Positions 9,038 through 19,868 of a stretch of 61,321 nt of DNA are shown here, one piece after another. The first letter of the stretch is position 1. Each line of letters begins with the position of its first letter. Both the position numbers and the translations under genes were made by a program. Under the pieces are notes generated by a model. It searched no databases. It worked only from the letters and a program-made list of their open reading frames with translations, and was not told where the DNA came from. The stretch comes from Mesotaenium endlicherianum (lineage: Eukaryota > Streptophyta > Zygnematophyceae > Zygnematales > Mesotaeniaceae), in assembly GCA_009602735.1 (NCBI GenBank), contig WELA01007584.1, forward strand, positions 78,333-139,653. Direction: 5' to 3'.

Positions 9038-10745
9038 TTAAGGGGTTGTTTTTGGGGCTTCAGGATCAGGAGACGGAGATCTGGACCTAGATCTGGACAG
9101 CCCTCTAGGTCTGTCAGCTGGCCTTCTAAAGAACCCTGTTTGCTCTAAAGTTGGACCTCGAGGAGAACGAAGGATGGTAGCCTGCTCTTCAACCACTTGG
9201 GTGTTGATCCCCACATAGACAGGCATTCGAGTAGGATGCTGAAATACATTGGCTAGAGGTACATGCCCNCTGAAATACATTGGCAAGAGGTACATGCCCT
9301 TGAGCGGAGGGGGAGGCCGGCATACCTCTGGCCCACCCGCGTGTCCCTCTTCTGGCACCCCCGTCCTCTGGGGATTTCTGCCTGTGTCTGCTGCCTAATA
9401 CAGTCAGATCAGCTTCTTCCCCTGCTTGGGCAGGTGGGCTGGGGGAGCGAGGACGGGGTCCAGTTGTCGCCATAACGGGGATCACGTTCCAAATACCTGA
9501 TCGTGGTTTTTTAGGAGGCGCCCCTGCCTGCCCCTGAGTATCCTGAGTACCTGCTGCTGATGCTTCTCCTCTGCCTTGTTCTTCTTCCTCATCCTCCTCA
9601 TCCTCCTCCTCGGAGAGAGTAGGGGTCTCGTCCACTAAGTCGTCCTGCTCCCTAGTAGACATGGAGTAGTCTACCGACCTCCCTTTCTTAGGGCGCGCTG
9701 GAGGTTGCTTGGCCTTCAGCCTACTGATATCTATCCGGCCTGCATTCTTTGCCCATTTGACAAAGGCATGCTTTCCCTTAGAGAAGTACTCTCTTCCCCT
9801 CCTCCTATGTTCCTTGGTCTCTGCATTCATATTGCTCAGGCATCCATTCAGCCTGGGGTCCCAAGGGGCAATGTGAGGTGGTAGGATGAGATAGCCGTCT
9901 AGGCCATAGTGGAAGTCATCCGGTTGGGCTCGGTCACACTCCTGCTTCTTATTTGTGACGGTCATCCACCTCCAGTCTGTTGGCTGCTGGTAGTACTGGG
10001 GTCCGTGCTCAGCCTTCCTCAGTTTACACGGGAACCAGTGGGGAGAGAACATCTGCTGTCCTGCTTCCCTGGCCAAGTACTCCCAGCTCCTTCTCTCAAC
10101 TTCATTGTAAGCTGGCAGGAGTGTGAGGTAGAATACCGTATCCTTAAAGCTATCGGGCCGCATGCTCACCATCCGGATGAGTCTCTGATCTCCCACTATT
10201 CCCGGTATGGGGACCGGCTTGTCCTCTGAATCATCTGCGAGATACCGGGCCTGCTCTGCTGTATAGCCCACCATCTTAGCATAATCTTCGTAAAGGACCA
10301 CGCCGGTGTGTGTCTCGATGTACCTGTCCAGTGCTGTAGCTCCTTCCTTCTGTAGCAGTGTTGTCTGTTCCAGCCTGTTGATCTCCTGGGCTGCCAGCAA
10401 TGCTTCCTTCAGGTTATCGAAGTTTTGGCCACCCACCACAGTATACCTGTAAGTGGCCAAGCTCTTCTGTCTGTCCGCTTCAATCTTTTTTCTTTTCTCC
10501 TCTTCTGCCGCTGCCGCTTCTTCTTGCTGTTTCTTCTGTCTCTCCTCCTCAGCCTTCCTGAGGTTTTCCGCTTCCTGATCCTTCTTCCTCTGTGCCTCTT
10601 CTGCCGCCTCTTGTTGTTTGCGGACCCTTTCTTGTTCTCTCCTGGTGAGGGACGTCGCCGCCAGCTCCTTCTGGTATTGCTCCATTGTCCTCCTGGCTTC
10701 TTCTGCCTTGCGCTTTCTGTCCTCCTTTTGTGTGGTGGGCGCCAT
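9038..10745 (-). CDS. R1 ORF3, type A (env-position protein of unknown function)
   Basis: Third ORF, downstream of integrase on the same strand. ATG 10745 (MAPTTQK) is chosen because CAG|G lies directly before it and the equivalent start is present in R8. The first 95 or so residues are Glu/Lys/Arg/Gln/Ala-rich coiled coil. A conserved central region follows with YRYTVVGG, MVGYT, VPIPGI, YNEVERRSWEYLARE, PTDWRWMTV, LPPHIAPWDPRL and FSKGKHAF. Next come a basic GRSVDYS linker, an acidic run, GHVPLANVFQHP and a serine-arginine tail (SRSRSRSPSP). There is no signal peptide or membrane segment, so it is not a classical envelope. A 30-bp repeat around the N at 9269 breaks the frame and is probably an assembly error. 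I know no family match. Confidence 0.8.
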
Positions 10746-10776
10746 CCTGTGCATGTAACCAGGGCACAAGTTAGTA
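10746..10776 (-). promoter_or_regulatory. Candidate 3' splice site for ORF3A mRNA (R1)
   Basis: On the minus strand TACTAAC (10776..10770) precedes ACATGCACAG|G, directly followed by the ORF3 ATG. The branch adenosine would be 24 nt from the AG. It fits a spliced subgenomic ORF3 mRNA. Confidence 0.5.
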
Positions 10777-11070
10777 GGATATGGACCTTTGTCATAGGGA
10801 TTGCAGGAAGTATGTTAGTATTAGTATAGTGGATTCGCTGCTGTTTACCTTACAGGATGATTGCTAAAAGTTGACGTAGTTGCGATGCGCTAAACATAAA
10901 CGTATGATTGTGTTTTAGGGTGACTTAAGTGATGTAGTGTTGTGCGAGGCCCTTTTTCCTTCAGCTCAAGGTGCTTTATGTGGGCCAGGCTGTCCCCTCT
11001 GTCACTATGCTGACACTTAGGATTCACGTAACTGTCCCTTTATCGCTCTCGCTCACTAACTGTCATATAT

Positions 11071-11109
11071 TTTCCCCTCCAACTTTAAATGGAGACAGGA
11101 CCGCCTGTC
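11071..11109 (-). promoter_or_regulatory. R1 internal hairpin/PPT-like module
   Basis: In element sense, GACAGG-CGGT-CCTGTC is followed by a purine-rich AAGTTGGAGGGGAAA tract between pol and ORF3. It parallels the hairpin plus TTAAGTTGGAGGG module at the 3' LTR and may be a second polypurine primer. Confidence 0.55.
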
Positions 11110-11120
11110 ACCTTCCCGTG

Positions 11121-14100
11121 TCAATTGAAATGACAGTTATGAAGGGACTCCAGCGGCCCGAAGGTGAACTGTTTCAGCGCCCCTTTGGCATTGGTCAAGT
11201 GGTCCTTAAATTCCCAAGTGTCCCCAGAGGCATCGTAACCCTTCCATTGAATGAGGTCTTTCATGACATATTTAGACGATCGACGGACCGAGCGAGCGTC
11301 TATAATCTCATCAATCTCATATTCCTCAGGGTCGCCGTCCCGGACAGCGGCGACCGGTCCCTGTTGGATAGGTAACCGACCTGTGAACAGTGTATCATCT
11401 TTGATGTATGGTTCCAGGAAGGAGACATTAAAGACCGGGTGACCCTTGTATTCAGCTGACATGTTCAGTTTGTAAGCATTCTGACCGACACGACGCACCA
11501 CCGAATATGGACCGACCCAGACAGGGCCAAGCTTTTTCTTGACCACACCAGGGAGGTACAGGTGCTGAGAATGCAGTTTGACTAAATCCCCCTTGGAAAA
11601 TGTCAGTTCCCGACGGTGTTGATTAGCGTATTTTTGTTGGTTTTCTTGGGCCTTGTGCAGGTTTTGTTGGACTTCTGACAGGGTGTCAGCAAACTCTTGA
11701 GTTAACTGGAGGGAGACCGGGTTGTCAATCCCTTCAGGGTGAGTTAAAGATTNTTAAAGATTCCCCCAGTACATCTAAAGGAGACTTAGGAACTCTACCC
11801 AGGCTGAGTTCAAAAGGAGTCTTGCCCGTTGACGTGTGCACCGCACTGTTGACCGCAAACTGAATTTGAGGCAACAGGTCATCCCAATTATCTTGTTTTT
11901 GGTTAATATATGCTCTCAGCACCTCCTGCAGAACTCGGTTAGTTCTTTCAGTCTGCCCATCAGTCTGAGGGTGGTTTGCTGTGCTGAGCAGCTGTTTGAC
12001 TCCCATTAACCCCATTAAAGCTCTCCAGAACTTAGAGGTGAATTTTGAGTCTCTGTCTGAGATGATATTAGAAGGGAGCCCATGTTGGCATACTACATGG
12101 TTGTAAAACTGTCTCGCTGTTTCGAGTGCAGTCACTTTGACAGTTGTGGGGATAAAAATGACCATTTTTGTCAGTTTATCCACGACTACCAGTATTGAAT
12201 CATGCCCGTTGGCAGTTCTTGGTAGTGAGACCACCCAGTCCATGGATATAGTTTCCCAGCGTCCAGCTGGGATGGGCAGCGGTTGCAAGAGACCTCCGGG
12301 TGGTGTGTGCCGAGACTTATTTCTCTGACACTGGTCACAGGACTTGACGTATTTCAAGACCTCCNTTTCAAGACCTCCCGGGGTAACCCTTCCCAATGAT
12401 AATGATTTGACAGTTTGCCAACAGTTTTGGCCTGCCCCGAATGTCCACCCAGGAGACTGTCATGCGCTTGACTCAGTAAGAGAGACCTTATTTCCAAGTT
12501 ATTAGGAATGACCAGCTTCAGCCTGCCTGAAGTGGTTTCAGTCACCCAGACCCCTCCCTTAAGCTTATACCCGAGTGCAGTAGCACGACACACATTAGTA
12601 GTGGGGCTGGGCTCAAATGTTGGGTCAGAAAGGTAGGCTTTCCTAAGTTGTTCAAGGAAGGACTTTTTCACCTTTAGTGAAGTGAGTGCACACAGGACTT
12701 TATCTACAGCATGCTGACTAAAGTTCCTTTCTTGCAAGTCAGGTCTTCTAGAGAGTGCATCAGCAGGATTCAACTTCCCTGGTTTGTAGTCGATCTGGAC
12801 TTGGAACTGCTCCAGCATCTGGCTCCAGCGGTTCTCCCTCCTCGACAGTTTGGACTTTTTCTGAAAGTGGGTCAGAGCTAGATGATCCGTAATCACCTTA
12901 AAAGCTTTACCATGTAAGTATGCTCTCCACTGTTTGAGTACATGAATGATAGCTAGCAGCTCTTTATCATGCACTGAGTAATTAATCTCCGCTGGATTAA
13001 ATTTCATAGACTCATACAACACAGGATGCCACTCCTGCCGTACCTTACCATCCTTTGTGGTTTTGTCAGCAGGCTGCAACAAAATAGCACCCATGGCAAA
13101 ATCAGAGGCATCAGTAACCACCTGCACCGGTTTGCTGGGGTCATACACGGCTAGCACTGGGGCAGAACAAAGGGCATCTTTAAGGGTCTGGAAGGCAGCC
13201 TGCTGCTCTTCCCCCCACACATACCCGATGTCTTTCTTAGTAAGGTCAGTCAGTTTACTGGCCTTTGTGGAATAATTCTCAATAAATCTCCTATAGTAGT
13301 TAGCCAACCCGAGGAAGGATCTAACTTCAGAGACAGACTGTGGTACTGGCCAGTCCCTTATGGTCTGGACTTTCTTAGGATCCACACTGATGCCCTCTTT
13401 ACTGACAACGTGGCCTAAGAATTCAATACTTTCCTTAAAGAAATCACACTTGCTCATTTTAGCATACAAGTGATTTTTCCGCAGAGTGTCCAGCACTTTC
13501 TTTAAGTGTTCAGTGTGCTGAGCTTCATCTTTAGAGAAAATTAAAATATCATCCAGGAAAACTTGCACAAACTTATCCAAATAAGGTCTGAAAATGTCAT
13601 TCATAGCACCCATAAAGGTAGCAGGAGCATTAGTCAGTCCAAATGGCATCACGTTGAACTCATAGTGTCCATAACGTGTGCGGAAAGCAGTCTTGTGTTC
13701 ATCCCCCTCAGCAATTCTGATTTGATGATAACCACTCTTGAGATCTATCTTACTGAACACCTTAGCGCCAGACAGGGTATCAAGCAAGTCCTCGATTCTG
13801 GGTAAAGCATACTTGTTCTTTACTGTAATTCTGTTCAGGGCTCTGTAATCCACACACATCCGCATACTGCCATCCTTTTTCTTAACAAATAGGATAGGTG
13901 CGCCGTACGGTGATTTACTGGGAGAAATGTAACCATTTTCCTCCAGCTCTGCAATCTGTGTTTTCAACTCCTCGCTCTCCAAATAAGACAAGCCATAAGT
14001 GCGTTGCCAGGGTGGCTGGCTACCAGGTAATAGATCAATCCTATGATCTACTTCCCTTTTAGGGGGTAGTCCTGGAGGCATGTTAAACACATCAGTGTAC

Positions 14101-14876
14101 TGAGCAACAATTTTTGCAGCAGTAGGGTGCTCCGGAGGGCTTACCTTTTTCTCAACCACTTCTTCAGGTTGAGGAGGTACCTCTCTTAGCAGCAGACAGA
14201 ACATTCTGTCTTCCTTCTGGTTCCAGCTTTTGACGAACTCCATTGCATTCAGCAACTTGCATCCTTCTGGAAGCCTCTTCTTTTCCTTCATTTGCCATCC
14301 ACACAGGACAAGAGGAAGAGCACTGGTGGGTGCCAAGTCAGTCTGCCCATCACTGGCTCCTCTCACTTTAACTGTACCTCTGCTCCAACACACTTCAGCT
14401 TGATGTCTATTAAGCCAGGACCTGCCTAGCACGAGATCATAAAAGCCAGTGTTGAGTACCTCAAATGTAAGCGTTTCAGTTAGAACTGCAATGCCAGAAC
14501 CTAACTGGACCTCAATAGGCTTGGTTATAACTCCTCCCGGGATACTTGAGGCATCTCCAAGGAATATTTTTCTATTCCCTTGGGTGACAGTAGGCAGCCT
14601 TAGCCGCTTAACTAAGTCCTTGTGAATAAAAGTATGTGACGCCCCTCCGTCAACAAATGCCCTCACCTTCCTACCTGCAATCATGCAATGCAGTAGGATA
14701 GGGGGGACTGTCTTTTCCTGACTTTCGCATTGTTCTCCTGACGTAGCAAAGAAATGTTGGACATCAGGTGGAACAAGAGCATCCAGAGTGTGCACTCTCT
14801 GGACGTCTATATTACTGATGGTCTCCTTTATCTGTTTGTCAGGCATGCATAGTGAATCCAGTTCAGCAGGACCCAT
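11121..14876 (-). CDS. pol: R1 pol polyprotein (PR-RT-RNaseH-IN-chromodomain)
   Basis: Retropepsin VDGGAS has its Asp at about residue 76 from Met 14876. Reverse transcriptase has [19 protein letters not shown] and VFLDDIL. RNase H has [16 protein letters not shown] and VITDH. Integrase has the HHCC finger (ending CDQCQRNK), then D, D and E in MDWVV, SDRDSKF and TDGQTERTN, and a GPYSVV motif. A C-terminal chromodomain reads YLIQWKGY...DTWEF. The pol frame stays open upstream of Met 14876, across the gag stop, to the slippery site at 14963, so translation is probably a -1 fusion to gag. Ns at 12365 (13-bp repeat) and 11753 (9-bp repeat) split the frame artificially. Confidence 0.95.
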
Positions 14877-14927
14877 AATACCTGCTACGAGGGCAGCTAG
14901 TGACGACTCACTATCTCTAGCATCCTC

Positions 14928-14969
14928 ACAGTCAGTAGACTGGATTACTGACTGTTGCTGTCTTTTAAA
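14928..14969 (-). promoter_or_regulatory. R1 gag-pol -1 frameshift signal
   Basis: In element sense the slippery heptamer T TTA AAA (14969..14963) is in the gag zero frame. A 7-nt spacer GACAGCA follows, then a perfect 10-bp stem ACAGTCAGTA/TACTGACTGT with an 8-nt loop. The gag stop TAA lies in the stem-loop. Shifting -1 enters the open pol frame. Confidence 0.8.
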
Positions 14970-16423
14970 GGCTGGTCTTTTCTCTCGACCTTAGGCAGGT
15001 GCTTGACCGGACACTGTTCTCTGTAGTGGCCTTTCTGCTGACAATGGTAGCAAGTAGATTTTGCTGAGGCTGGTCTCGGCTTAGTCCTACCACCACCCCT
15101 TCCATAGCCACCTCGAGAGGGACCACCTCTACCTCTAGACTGAATAGCATTGTACTCATACTCATATTCATCACCCTGATTATCCTCAGCCTGGTCTCCT
15201 TCAACTGCATTGTAGGAACCGTGGGGCTTTTTGACAATCTTAGACACCAAAGCGTTACTCTGGCGCTTGTGATTGAACTGCTGCTGATCCCAGGCGTCAG
15301 CATCCTGGATCAAGTCAGCCAGTTTCTCATACTTTTTCTCAGCAAAATGACCAGAGACCTCGGATTTCAAGCCATACCTGAAGTATGCTATCCTATACCG
15401 TTCTGGCAAATCAGGCTGCTTCATCATGTTCTCTTGGAACTTTTGAGCAAACTCAGCAACTGAAGTGGTCTGCTTCAGTGTCAGGGAGATCATCGCATAG
15501 ATAGCTTTCTCCTGCTGGTTGATGACATCAAACTTCTCATGCAACTTCTCGACAAACTCTACCCACGTAGGGTCACCGAGTTGCCGAGCCTTACGCTCTT
15601 CCTTCCAGTAAAGCCACCAGTCTGCGGCACTGCCTTTCAGTAGCGCACCGGTGTGCCTGACCTTCTCGTAATCTTGCAGTTCTGGGTAGTTCTCCAGCCA
15701 CTGCTCAACATCCGCGAGAAACTTGATCAGGTAATATTTTCTGTTTCCCTCAGGATCATAGTCCTGGGGAGGTTTCGGCTTGGGCTTACTAGGCCCTCGG
15801 CCACCACCACTAGTGGTGTGAGACCCCAGTTGGTCTCTGTCCCGGAGTAGGGACATTATGATTCTTTTGTCCTCCTGCTGGGACTGATACATGGTCGCCA
15901 TTTGCGACTGCATCTGAACGAACAATGCTCCCAAGTCTACATTTTGGGGTGGTAGATTAGCAAATGCAGCAGCAGCATTGGCATCTACTCGCTGAGTAGT
16001 GTCCTCAACAATCCCTCTCGCTCCTGCAGCAGCAATTCCTGCCGCATTCAGCCGGTCACGTATTTGACCTAGGGGTACATTGAGTTGTACAGCAGGAGGT
16101 GGGTTCAGAACATTGGCCCTTGATGCCATAAGTTCTTCAACAGTGCGCTCGTCAGCTGGCTGTCCTTCCCTCCTTTCTGTATCTTCAGCGGCCTTTGCTA
16201 ATTGTTCAGCTTCTAATCTGGCTCTCTCCTCCTCAGCTTGCTGTGCTGCGACTGCGGCAATAGCAGCTGCCTCATCTGCAGCCTCCCTAGCTGCAGTATC
16301 TGCTACTGCTTCAGAATAGGTACGGTTTCCCGCTACATGGCTTTCCGCCTGGTTTTTGACATTCTCGTTATCCTGGTTCTCCATGTCTCGGGAGTTGCTA
16401 GTTTGAGACCTTGTCCTTACCAT
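14945..16423 (-). CDS. gag: R1 gag
   Basis: 492 aa starting MVRTRSQ just downstream of the primer site. Residues of about 30-95 are an Ala/Glu-rich helix. A Ty3-type gag/capsid domain follows, with [22 protein letters not shown] and [10 protein letters not shown]. Gly/Arg-rich repeats ([16 protein letters not shown]) precede the CCHC zinc knuckle [14 protein letters not shown] at 458-471. Gag forms the particle and packages RNA. The start codon sits in TATG|GTAAGG, which also looks like a splice donor. The frame is intact over its full length. Confidence 0.95.
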   Translation of the reverse strand: MVRTRSQTSNSRDMENQDNENVKNQAESHVAGNRTYSEAVADTAAREAADEAAAIAAVAAQQAEEERARLEAEQLAKAAEDTERREGQPADERTVEELMASRANVLNPPPAVQLNVPLGQIRDRLNAAGIAAAGARGIVEDTTQRVDANAAAAFANLPPQNVDLGALFVQMQSQMATMYQSQQEDKRIIMSLLRDRDQLGSHTTSGGGRGPSKPKPKPPQDYDPEGNRKYYLIKFLADVEQWLENYPELQDYEKVRHTGALLKGSAADWWLYWKEERKARQLGDPTWVEFVEKLHEKFDVINQQEKAIYAMISLTLKQTTSVAEFAQKFQENMMKQPDLPERYRIAYFRYGLKSEVSGHFAEKKYEKLADLIQDADAWDQQQFNHKRQSNALVSKIVKKPHGSYNAVEGDQAEDNQGDEYEYEYNAIQSRGRGGPSRGGYGRGGGRTKPRPASAKSTCYHCQQKGHYREQCPVKHLPKVERKDQPLKDSNSQ

Positions 16424-16444
16424 ACAAAGAAGACTGCGATAACG

Positions 16445-16456
16445 TCTCCGATACCA
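16445..16456 (-). promoter_or_regulatory. R1 primer-binding site
   Basis: On the minus strand TGGTATCGGAGA follows the LTR end after one base. It matches the tRNA-iMet complement TGGTATCAGAGC except at two positions. Confidence 0.8.
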
Positions 16457-16457
16457 C

Positions 16458-17177
16458 TGAAATGAATCGTCTTACCAAATAAGCGATTAACAATTAATAA
16501 AGATTTTTATATCAGCAAGTAATCTTTATGGTATTTTCCGTTAACTGGTTAAACGGCAAAGGACAACACACTAGCAGTGAATAATACTCGTAAGTCAAAT
16601 GCAAGTAAACTAGCATCAATAATGCAATTCAGTAAACTCATACATAAGCAAGGTTAGAAGACAGTGCGTATCAATGGCTTCTCGCCTTGGATTCAGATCG
16701 CTCTCAGTAAGCTGTACAAGAGAGTTGGCCTCGTTTCCGAATGCCGAACTCGAGAGCAATGCCTAGCATATGTACATGGAATGAGTTTACTTTTCAACGG
16801 CCAGTGCGATGGCACCGCCTACCCGGGAGTTAACCACGTTGGTAGGCCCTCGGTTAACCAACTCCACCGCCATCTCCCATCATCCCGAATAGCCATCCAT
16901 CATAGGGATGTCATCTGGCCATTCATCTAGCATATTGTACTTAGGTGTATGTCAAGGCAGTTCGCTGCTACCGAGTACGGAAGTCAGCTGGCTGTCAAAG
17001 AATGGGTCAGCAAGCTGACTTATATAAACTTCAGCCTGCTGCTTCCGGCTGAGTCATTAAACTGATAATTATGTAAAGTCCAGCAGACTGACTATTAAGT
17101 AAAGTTCAACAGGCTGAACTTAATTAAGTATTATATTTAAATGAATATTATATCCACTGATATACTGATTCATTACG
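16458..17177 (-). repeat. R1 5' LTR
   Basis: 720 bp, about 97% identical by eye to the 3' LTR. The last plus-strand base is G instead of A (CATTACG). TSD CCGGC follows at 17178-17182. Confidence 0.95.
17006..17027 (-). promoter_or_regulatory. Possible R1 LTR core promoter with flanking palindrome
   Basis: TTATATAA at 17020-17027 abuts the perfect palindrome GTCAGC-AA-GCTGAC (17006-17019). The TATA-like part is lost in several other LTRs, so this is tentative. Confidence 0.3.
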
Positions 17178-17182
17178 CCGGC

Positions 17183-17351
17183 AAACCCGACACTTTCAAC
17201 CCCAGGAAAGGAGCCAATTTGAATTTATGGCTCTACCAAGCGGGGACGTACCTAGCAATCCTTGAAGTACCTGAGAAGATTCTCCCCGGCTGAAAAAGAA
17301 GCTCTCATGACGGTTGGACTATGCTTTTATTTTAAGGAGAAAGGCCATCGT
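17183..17351 (+). pseudogene. R0 gag continuation right of R1
   Basis: After the CCGGC duplication the R0 reading resumes: IKPGKPDTFNPRKGANLN crosses the insertion point once one TSD copy is removed, followed by LWLYQAGTYLAIL and then a stop after EKILPG. The segment is cut at 17351 by the start of R2. It shows that R1 inserted into an older gag. Confidence 0.65.
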
Positions 17352-17811
17352 TGACATGAATCGACTTACCAATATGCAATTAACAATCAATAATGATCTT
17401 CATATCAGCGAGTATTCATTATAGTATTTTCTGTTGACTGATTAAACAAGAAAGGACAACACACTGGCAGTGACAGGTACTTGCAAGTCAAATGCAAGTA
17501 AACTAGCATCAATAATGCAATCACTAACCTCATACACAAGCAAGGCTAGAAGACAGTGCGTATCAATCGCTTCTCGCCTTAGATTCAGTTATCTCTTGGC
17601 CTCGTTTCCGAATGCCGAACTCGAGGGCAATACCTAGCATATGTACATGGAATGAGTTTATTGTTCAACGACAAGTGCGATGGCACCGCCTACCCGGGAG
17701 TTAACCTCGTTGGTAGGACCTCGGCTAACCAAATCCACAGCCATCTCCCATCATCCCGAATCGCCATCCACCTTAAGGGTGTCATCTAACCACTTATTTA
17801 GCACACCACAC
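17352..17811 (-). repeat. R2 3' LTR, outer part
   Basis: Starts TGACATGAATCGACTTACC, a divergent form of the 0.72-kb LTR. It stops at CACAC, where R3 inserted. Confidence 0.85.
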
Positions 17812-19066
17812 TGAAATGAATCTTGCTCATTCAAGATTAATATATTTCATTTAAATATATAGAATCAGAGATACGTGGAAGCGTGTGAAATCAGAGAGCG
17901 ATCTTCGCCCTCATAATAAATTCCATTTACTCATCTACACCCCTTGACTCACTTACCGTAGTGTGCCATAGTTACACACTAACACGAGGCACAAGTAAGA
18001 GGCGAGCTTGAGGACTTGAGCTTCTCCTCTAGAAACTCATGGCCTCTTGCCTACCAGGCATGCAAGCATGTATAGCACATGCACAACATCAGGGGACTGA
18101 ATAGCAAAGGCGCTCTCATTCAGGTGACCATAATGTAGCTAAAACACACCCCACTGGCTTAGGTGCAAAACCAAAGAATCTGTCCGCTGTGTGACCCCGA
18201 AATGTCAGAGGGCTGCCAATACTACTCCAAATTGAGCAAACTTAACGGCAACGGATGCATCTTGACAGGACCTTTCCAAAAAGTCCTGATTCGCTCCATT
18301 TGAAGCGCAGACAAAGCAACCATGTTAATTTTTGTGAAGGCTGGTCATTAGAACGAACCCAAAAGTGCACACATGACTTGCAAGTAGAAATCCGACTGTA
18401 AAGCCTACTGTCCAGGATGAGGGACCACGAGATCCCAGCCTGCTATGTACCTAGTGACCACCTTGGTTGACCACGGCGCAAGGTGCGCCGTTTCGTGGGA
18501 AACCCGTTAAGTTGGGACCCACGGATCTAGGTATAACGACCATATTAATTGGTCGGTTGACTGAAGTCCTAATTGTCCAGTTGACTGACGACGACTCCGC
18601 CTACCCAGGAGTTAACCACACTGGTAGGACATCGGTTTACCAAATCTCAGTCGACCTTCCGACTTTCAGTATACTACGATCACCATGTGCCAATCTACAA
18701 ATAATAACTTAAACGAATATATCTATCCTCAGCGTACTGAAGCTAAGTATACTGACTAATACCAAGCGAGCCTACTATATGTCAACCTACTGATATTACA
18801 TCCTATATATAACTGATATATAAATCTCAGCAAACTATACTATGATACAAAAGTCATCCTGTTGACCTTCTCAACAAAGTCCGCAAACTACACTAGGATA
18901 CAAAAGTCATCCTGCTGACCTTTTTGACAAAGTAAGTAAACTCGCATTACATCGACATACATTCATTTAAATGAACTCGCGTATGTGAGTATATTGACAT
19001 AATACTTATTTTGTGTTGTAGTTATACATAGAATTAATCAAAAAAATAATGAACTGATTCATTATA
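17812..19066 (-). repeat. R3 3' LTR
   Basis: Plus-strand start TGAAATGAATCTTGCTC and end GATTCATTATA (C to T in the final CA context). It carries two 53-bp tandem units near its end. Confidence 0.85.
18830..18935. repeat. 53-bp tandem repeat in R3 LTR
   Basis: Two units beginning GCAAACTA(T/C)ACTA(T/G)GATAC and containing AAAAGTCATCCTG(T/C)TGACC. The R3 5' LTR has only one unit; S1 has two. Confidence 0.7.
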
Positions 19067-19102
19067 ATCTCCCCAACTTAAATTGTTGTCGCCTCGACAA
19101 CA
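19067..19102 (-). promoter_or_regulatory. R3 polypurine tract and hairpin
   Basis: In element sense TGTTGTCG-AGG-CGACAACA (19102..19084) is followed by TTTAAGTTGGGGAGAT and then the LTR. It is the same module as in the autonomous elements. Confidence 0.75.
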
Positions 19103-19868
19103 CTCAGCATACAATTCATTTATCTAATAATACACTTTAGTCAACTAGCTGAAGCAAAGCTAGCAAACAAAACATGAGAGTGATATATTCACCTACCCCG
19201 TGCAAGTAAAAATTGATCACAGCAAACTGTCCTGCAAGCCACCATCTGACTTCACCATCAGTAACTGAAGACATGCATGGACTTACCACTACTCACAGTA
19301 GTCCTTCCAGTTGAAAGACACAATAGAGCACCTCACACCATGCAAACCACACCCAAAATCGAACAGCCTCCTTTCGAGGTCAAACAGTGAAAGAATGTTA
19401 TTAAGGCTCACCCTACTGAACTAGGCCTTTTCTCCTTCTCTTGGTCTTTAACTCCTGCCGTGCTCACACCTTGAAAGCTCCTCACAATTTCTTATGACTT
19501 AGGTACCTGCTCAAAATTCAGCGTACTAAAGGAAAAGGGAGACCAACTGGTTTGATGGCATTGAATGCCCTCACAAGATGAGTAGCATCAGGTTAATGAG
19601 CCCAATAAAATTTCAAATTTTACCCACATTTTCATAATACACTAAGTTCAAAGAAACATATGGTTTTGAGCAATATGCTGGTCACCTCAAGCAATTCCCT
19701 GATGTGCCATGCATCATTGCTACCCAATCCCAACTTAAAGCAATGTACTTACTAAGGTAGCACGTACACTTGCTCCAACAGTGTACTGCAACTCACAGTT
19801 TATACCAGTCAGTCACTGATGCTCCTGATATAAATGCAGTACATACATAGGACGTGGCAGTGTATGAC
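19103..19868 (-). other. R3 internal region, 3' side, non-coding
   Basis: No long ORF on either strand and no pol motif. It ends with ATGAC, the R4 target-site copy. Confidence 0.6.

Larger units (their letters stand above)
8205..17177 (-). mobile_element. R1: near-complete chromovirus (Ty3/gypsy) with ORF3A
   Basis: The element is 8,973 bp with 720-bp LTRs, flanked by the 5-bp duplication CCGGC (8200-8204 and 17178-17182). On the minus strand the order is 5' LTR, PBS, gag, -1 frameshift signal, pol (PR-RT-RNaseH-IN-chromodomain), hairpin/PPT module, ORF3A, hairpin/PPT, 3' LTR. By eye the two LTRs differ at about 20 of 720 positions, so the insertion is fairly young. The only coding breaks are at single Ns (9269, 11753, 12365), each with a flanking direct repeat, so the real element may be intact. 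Confidence 0.95.

Noticed and set aside
9038-10745. ORF3 as a retroviral-type envelope protein
   Set aside because: No signal peptide, transmembrane helix, cysteine pattern or furin-like site. Only its position matches env.
10425-10829. Hydrophobic Leu/Phe-rich ORF resembling a membrane protein (also at 59207..59650 and 36347..36598)
   Set aside because: It is the antisense reading of the Glu/Lys-rich coiled coil of ORF3; GAG/AAG codons read backwards give Leu and Phe.
16410-16423. Gag start ATG|GTAAGG as the donor for the ORF3 splice
   Set aside because: The site is a good donor by sequence, but joining it to CAG|GATG puts the gag AUG in the wrong frame. Kept only as a possibility, not annotated.
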